The notes beneath the pieces were generated by a model that was given only the letters and a program-made list of their open reading frames with translations, was not told the DNA's origin and ran no database searches. A stretch of 9,518 nucleotides of DNA from Fimenecus sp045531435 (lineage in GTDB: Bacteria; Bacillota; Clostridia; Oscillospirales; Acutalibacteraceae): NCBI GenBank assembly GCA_045531435.1, contig JAZSDZ010000059.1:1-9518 (forward strand). Direction: 5' to 3'. Positions 5,169 through 9,518 of the stretch are shown here, piece by piece (within the stretch, counting starts at the first letter, position 1; each line of letters opens with the position of its first letter). A program made the translations under genes and the position numbers.

Positions 5169-7241
5169 TTATTTAATTGAAATCGCAACTTTGTAAGCAT
5201 CTTTTGTTGCATCTGCAATTCTGCCGACCTTATTACTATCACCGATTACAAATGTATTAAAACCATTGTATTTCAGTTCATTTGCAAGTGAGTTTTCAGG
5301 TTTTGAACCAAGTGCAAGAACAACGTAGTCTGCATTGACTTTTGTAGTCTTTTTATTCTTTGTATTTTCAGTAACTATGTAACCATTACCGATTTCGCAA
5401 AGTTTTTCACCGAGCATAAACTTGGTGTTTGCTTTTTCAAGGTGTGGCATAACGTCGTCTTTATGTTGCATCCAAGTACCAGGGGCAATTTCCTTTGCCA
5501 TTTCAACAACAGTTACATCACAACCATGTTCTGTAAGTGAATGCGCAGTTTCAAGTCCTGTCATACCAGAGCCGATAAGAGCAACTTTCTTGTTTTTTAG
5601 AGTGAATCTGCCACTTAAAATGTCTTCAAATGTGAGAACTTTATTTGTGTCATAATTGCCATTGAATTTTGGTTTAATTGGGTTGCTACCTGTTGCAACG
5701 ATTACTGCGCAAGGATTAAGCTCTTTGACTTCTTTAACAGTCGCAGGAGTATTGAGAAGAATTCGCACACCTAAATCTTCACAAGTTTTCACCAAATCCT
5801 CAACAAACCACATTGTTTTGTCTTTCTTTGGTGGTGCGGAAGCTAAGATAATCTGTCCGCCTGCTTTATCACTCTTTTCAAAAAGAGTAACTTTGAAACC
5901 ACGTCTCGCAAGAATTTCAGAAGCCATAAGTCCACTAGGACCTGCACCGATAACTGCAACATGTCTTCCGTTTCCGTCTTTTGATAGTTTTTCACTTTCG
6001 TGACCGACAAATGGATTAACAGAACATTCACCATGAGAGCCGATATACGCATTGTTCTGCATTGACTCAATACAGTTAAGGCAACATATACAACGTTTGA
6101 TTGTGCCACCATTAAGTGCTTTGTTTGCCCAATGCGGGTCAGCAATCTGTGGACGACCAAGAGAAACGAAGTCCTGGATACCATCTCTCAGTTGTTGTTC
6201 TGCTTGTTCAGGTGAACGTATAAGGTTTGCAGCCATAACAGGAATAGAAACAGCATCCTTAATGGCTTTTGCCATATATTTTCTCCAACCCGGTTCAAAT
6301 GAAACGGGTTCAAGCCAGTAGTTGAATGCATCGTATCCTGCTGAAGAAACATCAATAGCATCTGCGCCATTCTGTTCAAGTGCTTTTGCAATTCTTACAC
6401 CATCTTCCAGTGTATAGCCCTTACCTTTTTGTCCAACCATTTCATAACATTCATCAGCAGTAAGACGTACAACAACAGGGAAATCCTTTCCACAACGTTC
6501 TTTGATACCACGAAGAATATTAAGTAAGAATCTCATTCTGTTTTCAAAATTCCCACCATATTCATCAGTTCTCTGATTTGTATATGGGCTTAAAAATTGT
6601 TGTAAAAGATAACCGTGTGATGCATGGAGTTCAACACCATCACAACCTGATTTTTTAACTCTTTCAGCAGCATCAATGAATTGTTGTTCAAGTTTTTTGA
6701 TTTCCTTATATCGAAGCGCTCTGACTCTACCTGCTGCAAAATATGCAGGAGGACACTTTGACGGAGCAACACTTGACGGAACAATATCGTTTTTAAGTAG
6801 AGTAGGACCAACTGCAGGAGTCAGTTTATAAAGAAGTTTACCATAACCACCCTTTGTGAGCTTTTCAAGTTGAATACTGAGGGGTACTGTACCAACTAAA
6901 AGACCTACATTTTGTCTGCCTGGATGATGAAGTTGAATAAAGATTTTTGCGTTGTGACGATGAATTCTATCAGCTAATTCACGAAGTGGATCAATATGAT
7001 AATCGTGACTTGCCGCAAGTTGAGCGAAGGCAGCAGAGCCTGTCTGGTCATTGACTCTGGTGATTTCAGTCATAATAAGGCCACAACCACCCTTGGCGCG
7101 TTCTTCATAGTAATTCATTAACTTTTCGGTTGGTTTACCATCAAACTGACCGAATCCCACAAGCATTGGTGGAAGAACAATTCTGTTTTTTATTTCACAA
7201 GTGCCTATTTTCATAGGACTTGACATAATTTCAAAACTCAT
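5169..7241 (-). CDS. Old-Yellow-Enzyme / 2,4-dienoyl-CoA reductase-type NADH:flavin oxidoreductase (FMN, 4Fe-4S, FAD)
   Basis: 690-residue cytoplasmic flavo-iron-sulfur enzyme of the FadH / enoate reductase / BaiCD group, which reduces activated C=C bonds with NAD(P)H. The N-terminal OYE TIM barrel (about 1-375) shows KNRIVLPPM (18-26), FIQLHHPGRQ (101-110) and HASHGYLLQQFLSP (206-219), followed by NQRTDEYGG (222-230) and a phosphate-binding LGRP (361-364). The cysteine cluster is at C384, C386, C387, C390 and C406. The C-terminal half has an FAD Rossmann motif GAGPSG (432-437), a second NAD(P) motif GSGMTG (557-562), ATGS (516-519) and a final IGDS (666-669). About 45 residues between GRQ (108-110) and VAPS (158-161) look longer than in FadH. 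The ATG overlaps the upstream stop as TAATG, with no good Shine-Dalgarno site, implying translational coupling. The substrate is unknown; candidates include enoates, enoyl-CoAs and steroid or bile-acid enones. Confidence 0.88.
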   Translation of the reverse strand: MSFEIMSSPMKIGTCEIKNRIVLPPMLVGFGQFDGKPTEKLMNYYEERAKGGCGLIMTEITRVNDQTGSAAFAQLAASHDYHIDPLRELADRIHRHNAKIFIQLHHPGRQNVGLLVGTVPLSIQLEKLTKGGYGKLLYKLTPAVGPTLLKNDIVPSSVAPSKCPPAYFAAGRVRALRYKEIKKLEQQFIDAAERVKKSGCDGVELHASHGYLLQQFLSPYTNQRTDEYGGNFENRMRFLLNILRGIKERCGKDFPVVVRLTADECYEMVGQKGKGYTLEDGVRIAKALEQNGADAIDVSSAGYDAFNYWLEPVSFEPGWRKYMAKAIKDAVSIPVMAANLIRSPEQAEQQLRDGIQDFVSLGRPQIADPHWANKALNGGTIKRCICCLNCIESMQNNAYIGSHGECSVNPFVGHESEKLSKDGNGRHVAVIGAGPSGLMASEILARRGFKVTLFEKSDKAGGQIILASAPPKKDKTMWFVEDLVKTCEDLGVRILLNTPATVKEVKELNPCAVIVATGSNPIKPKFNGNYDTNKVLTFEDILSGRFTLKNKKVALIGSGMTGLETAHSLTEHGCDVTVVEMAKEIAPGTWMQHKDDVMPHLEKANTKFMLGEKLCEIGNGYIVTENTKNKKTTKVNADYVVLALGSKPENSLANELKYNGFNTFVIGDSNKVGRIADATKDAYKVAISIK

Positions 7242-8023
7242 TATTTACCCAACTTTCTGACAGTTTCTTTGAATTCCTTGAACTTTCTCTTTTCAAGTGC
7301 AAGATAAACAGTTTTAACTGGTGGAATAAATTTCATAAGCACCTTTGAAATATCAAAAAGAACACAAGGACTCACGTTCTTCTTTCCTTTTTCAATACCT
7401 TTTACCATCTTTCTTGCAACAACATCAGGTTGTTGTACAGGGAATGGCTTTTTGAATTCAATTTCATTTGCTGCTTTGAAGAACCCTGTATTTGTGGCAA
7501 CCGGGTAAAGACAAGTAAGTTGAACATTTTTAGGTAATTCCATTCTGATGCCTTCTTGGAATCCGTGCATAGCAAATTTTGATGCACTGTAAATTGTGAA
7601 ACCAGGCATAGCCATAGTGCCGATTGCAGAAACAGTTATTGCAAAAATACCATTTTTACCATTAAGATATTCAACGTATTTCTGATAAGAATAAATAGGT
7701 GAGTACACGTTAGTTTCAAACATTCGTGCAACTCTGTCCCAGTCAACATAGTTAAACTCTTCGTAATATGGATAACCGGCATTTGCGTAAAAGATGTCAA
7801 TTGAACCCATTTTTTGAAGAGCAACCTCAAAAATTTCATCAACTACTTCTTTTGACGAAACGTCTTTCTGCATTATGTATGTGTTTTCATCTTCAAAAGC
7901 ACCTAAACGGTCAATATCTTTATCAACACAAAGAATTTTATTGTGTTTGTGCAAAAGTTTAAGCACTTCAAGACCGATGCCATTATTACATCCTGTAAGG
8001 ACAATAGTTTTTCCTGTAATCAT
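7241..8023 (-). CDS. Classical short-chain dehydrogenase/reductase (SDR)
   Basis: 260-residue NAD(P)-dependent oxidoreductase, expected to interconvert a hydroxyl and a ketone on an unknown substrate. Classical SDR motifs are all present: TGCNNGIG (10-17) for the cofactor, NAG (81-83), S132, and YSASK with Y145 and K149 completing the Asn-Ser-Tyr-Lys set (N105 in FETNVYSP). D34 at the end of strand 2 (LCVDKD) points to NAD(H) rather than NADP(H). The C-terminus has a hydrophobic stretch (about 221-243) followed by a lysine/arginine-rich tail (245-260), as in SDRs that work near membranes or on lipophilic substrates; this is inference. AGGGGG (8032-8037, minus strand) lies 8 bases before the ATG. 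It is the first gene of a two-gene operon with the flavin oxidoreductase, which it overlaps by one base. Family assignment is firm but substrate is not; hydroxysteroid dehydrogenase is only one option. Confidence 0.9.
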   Translation of the reverse strand: MITGKTIVLTGCNNGIGLEVLKLLHKHNKILCVDKDIDRLGAFEDENTYIMQKDVSSKEVVDEIFEVALQKMGSIDIFYANAGYPYYEEFNYVDWDRVARMFETNVYSPIYSYQKYVEYLNGKNGIFAITVSAIGTMAMPGFTIYSASKFAMHGFQEGIRMELPKNVQLTCLYPVATNTGFFKAANEIEFKKPFPVQQPDVVARKMVKGIEKGKKNVSPCVLFDISKVLMKFIPPVKTVYLALEKRKFKEFKETVRKLGK

Positions 8024-8054
8024 ACCAAAATCCCCCTAATCATTATATAAATAA

Positions 8055-8082
8055 ATTATATCACAGTAGGAACAAAAATCAA
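8055..8082 (-). promoter_or_regulatory. Promoter of the SDR-oxidoreductase operon
   Basis: On the minus strand, TTGATT (8077-8082) is followed by a 16-base spacer and TATAAT (8055-8060). TGA directly before the -10 makes an extended -10 (TGnTATAAT). Transcription would start near 8048, about 25 bases before the SDR start codon. A CAATAATTG near-palindrome (8080-8088) overlaps the -35 and could be an operator, but the region is very AT-rich. Confidence 0.7.
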
Positions 8083-8202
8083 TAATTGTAATGCTCTTTT
8101 GTATATCTTCAATAAGTAAACGGTCAATTATTTTTCATATTCATCAATAGAAAAACAAAATAAAAAAGTTTATAATTATAATGTATGATTCTATTTTAAT
8201 TT

Positions 8203-8208
8203 AGGGAG
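8203..8208 (+). promoter_or_regulatory. Shine-Dalgarno site that decides the TTG start of the ATP-grasp gene
   Basis: AGGGAG lies 8 bases before the TTG at 8217. An in-frame GTG at 8208 overlaps this site and would be too close to it, and an in-frame TAG at 8202-8204 closes the frame upstream. The first in-frame ATG (8496) is far inside the conserved domain. TTG is therefore the best start. Confidence 0.7.
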
Positions 8209-8216
8209 TGAAGAAT

Positions 8217-9518
8217 TTGTACGGACTTATAGAGCATACAGATGAAATAAACCGACTTTTGGCACGATATGGTGTTAAATTTGGCATTTACAAAAACAAT
8301 GTATTTAATGAAAGACTCTTTCCTTTTGATGCAGTACCTCGTATTATCTCAAAGGACGAGTTTGACTACCTTGAAAGAGGTCTTAAACAACGTGTTAAGG
8401 CACTCAACATTTTCCTTAAGGATATTTACACAAAAAAACAGATTATAAAGGATAAGATTATTCCCGAAGAATTTGTTTATGGCGCAGCAGGATATATGAT
8501 GGAGTGTGAAGGTGCTGTGCCACCAAAGGACGTTTTTGCTCATATTTCAGGTATCGACCTTGTTCAGGGAAATGATATGCGCTGGTATGTGCTTGAGGAT
8601 AATCTTCGTGTGCCGTCAGGTGCTTCATATCCTATGATTGCAAGAGAACTTTGCCGTAGGGCAAGTCCCGATACATTCCGTGCAAATACAGTTGTTGATA
8701 ATCGTAATTACGGTGACTTACTTCGTAATGCTCTCGATTATGTCAACACAGGCGGAATTAATGTGGTGCTTACTCCCGGACGATTCAATTCTGCCTTCTT
8801 CGAGCATTCTTATCTTGCTGAAAAAACAGGTGCAGTTTTTGCAATGCCACAGGATTTATTTGTTGAGGGCAATGTGCTTTATTACAGCGAATATTCAGGT
8901 AGCAAACAGCGTGTTGGTGCTGTTTATCGCAGAATCAATGACGACTTTATGGACCCTATGACATTCCGTGCTGACTCACTTTTAGGTGTTCCGCATATTA
9001 TGGATGCATACAGGGCAGGTAATGTGGCACTTGTAAATGCTCCAGGTAACAGCGTTGCTGACGACAAGGGAATTTACTATTATGTTCCTGCAATGATTAA
9101 ATACTATTTAGGTGAGGAGCCAATTTTGTCAAATGCGCCAACATATTTACCTTTCTATCCTGACGATATGAAATATGTGCTTGATAATATTCAGAAGCTT
9201 GTTATCAAGGATGTTGCCGAATCAGGTGGCTACGGTGTTGTTTTTGGCAGTGAATTATCTCTTGAAAGAGTTTATGAACTAAAGAAGCTTATTCAGAAAG
9301 AGCCTCGTCGTTTTATTGCTCAGGAGGTTATTCAGTTCAACGACCTTAAAGTTGTTGAAAACGGTGCCTGGACAGAACGAAAAGCAGACTTGCGTGCATT
9401 TGTGCTTACAGGTGATGAGCCTGTTGTATGGAAATCCGGACTTACAAGATTTTCAAAGGATGCAAATTCCTTTGTTGTTAATTCTTCACAGGGAGGAGGC
9501 TTTAAGGACACATGGGTG
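8217..9518 (+). CDS. Circularly permuted ATP-grasp protein (COG2308-like), 3' end outside window
   Basis: The first 434 residues are visible and the frame runs open to the window end. From memory the sequence matches the circularly permuted type-2 ATP-grasp family throughout: RLFPFDAVPRII (33-44), GLKQRVKALN (55-64), VLEDNLRVPSG (125-135), LTPGRFNSAFFEHSYLA (185-201), YRRINDDFMDP (237-247), FRADSLLGVP (250-259), AYRAGNVALVNAPG (264-277), SGGYG after K331 (336-340), LRAFVL (392-397) and NSSQGGGFKDTW (422-433). ATP-grasp enzymes join a carboxylate to an amine or thiol through an acyl-phosphate; this family's substrate is not established. Relatives are often encoded with an alpha-E protein and a transglutaminase-like protein, and have been proposed to form peptides or amide links. 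Unusually, the protein begins about 20 residues before FGIYKNNVFNERLFPFD, whereas typical members carry roughly 50-60 more N-terminal residues. Most of the catalytic region is visible; little should be missing at the end. Confidence 0.85.
   Translation, partial: MYGLIEHTDEINRLLARYGVKFGIYKNNVFNERLFPFDAVPRIISKDEFDYLERGLKQRVKALNIFLKDIYTKKQIIKDKIIPEEFVYGAAGYMMECEGAVPPKDVFAHISGIDLVQGNDMRWYVLEDNLRVPSGASYPMIARELCRRASPDTFRANTVVDNRNYGDLLRNALDYVNTGGINVVLTPGRFNSAFFEHSYLAEKTGAVFAMPQDLFVEGNVLYYSEYSGSKQRVGAVYRRINDDFMDPMTFRADSLLGVPHIMDAYRAGNVALVNAPGNSVADDKGIYYYVPAMIKYYLGEEPILSNAPTYLPFYPDDMKYVLDNIQKLVIKDVAESGGYGVVFGSELSLERVYELKKLIQKEPRRFIAQEVIQFNDLKVVENGAWTERKADLRAFVLTGDEPVVWKSGLTRFSKDANSFVVNSSQGGGFKDTWV

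Larger units (their letters stand above)
8024..8216. promoter_or_regulatory. Divergent intergenic control region
   Basis: 193 bp, strongly AT-rich, between the minus-strand SDR operon and the plus-strand ATP-grasp gene. The minus-strand promoter is clear (8055-8082). For the plus strand, TATAAT hexamers occur at 8171-8176 and 8177-8182, with TATGAT at 8184-8189, but none has a good -35 at proper spacing. An A-rich tract (8150-8168) lies just upstream and could help. No small gene or structured RNA is apparent. Confidence 0.5.

Noticed and set aside
5422..6321. Plus-strand open frames (5422-5655, 5656-6003, 6052-6321) opposite the flavin oxidoreductase
   Set aside because: The minus-strand gene has complete family motifs over the whole region. 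These frames show no motifs and are expected mirror frames of a conserved gene.
8072..8102. ACAAAA...TTTTGT dyad over the -35 of the SDR operon promoter as an operator
   Set aside because: Arms of six mostly A/T bases separated by 19 bases are expected by chance in such AT-rich DNA.
8638..8961. Plus-strand ATG frame of 107 codons inside the ATP-grasp gene
   Set aside because: It is in another frame from the clearly conserved ATP-grasp reading, which is open from 8205 to the window end.
1..9518. CRISPR arrays, tRNA or rRNA genes, insertion sequences, phage genes
   Set aside because: No regularly spaced direct repeats, cloverleaf-like sequences, transposase or integrase motifs were seen on either strand.

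Overview
The window looks like chromosomal DNA from a low-GC anaerobic Firmicute, most likely a gut Clostridia/Oscillospiraceae-type bacterium. The grounds are AT-rich spacers, strong AAGGAG-type Shine-Dalgarno sites, A/T-ending codon preference, close similarity (from memory) to Bacillus/Clostridium inositol enzymes, and short GC-rich palindromes in otherwise AT-rich spacers. The species cannot be read from the sequence.

Bases 1-4572 (+) hold the distal part of a myo-inositol catabolic (iol) operon, in the order iolD (5' end cut off by the window), iolE, a 177-bp spacer with a GC-rich palindrome, iolA, iolG. IolG oxidises myo-inositol to scyllo-inosose, IolE dehydrates it, and IolD hydrolytically opens the ring to 5-deoxy-glucuronate. 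Steps not encoded here (IolB, IolC, IolJ) would give dihydroxyacetone phosphate and malonate semialdehyde, which IolA converts to acetyl-CoA. A YbaK-type aminoacyl-tRNA deacylase gene follows on the same strand (4626-5096), after a short GNRA-loop hairpin. A strong hairpin at 5130-5160 closes this convoy and faces the end of the convergent operon.

Bases 5169-8023 (-) form a two-gene, translationally coupled operon. A classical short-chain dehydrogenase comes first, followed by a 690-aa Old-Yellow-Enzyme/2,4-dienoyl-CoA-reductase-type flavo-iron-sulfur oxidoreductase that overlaps it by one base (TAATG). A good extended -10 promoter lies just upstream (8055-8082). The pair suggests sequential reduction or oxidation of an unsaturated ketone/alcohol; the substrate is unknown.

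Bases 8024-8216 are a divergent AT-rich control region. From 8217 (TTG start) to the window end (+) runs a circularly permuted ATP-grasp protein (COG2308-like), cut at the 3' end. It is shorter at the N-terminus than the usual family member. Such proteins are commonly encoded with alpha-E and transglutaminase-like partners in poorly understood peptide-forming or amide-ligating systems. This is the least explained gene in the window and the most likely lead to something new, but its partners would lie beyond base 9518.
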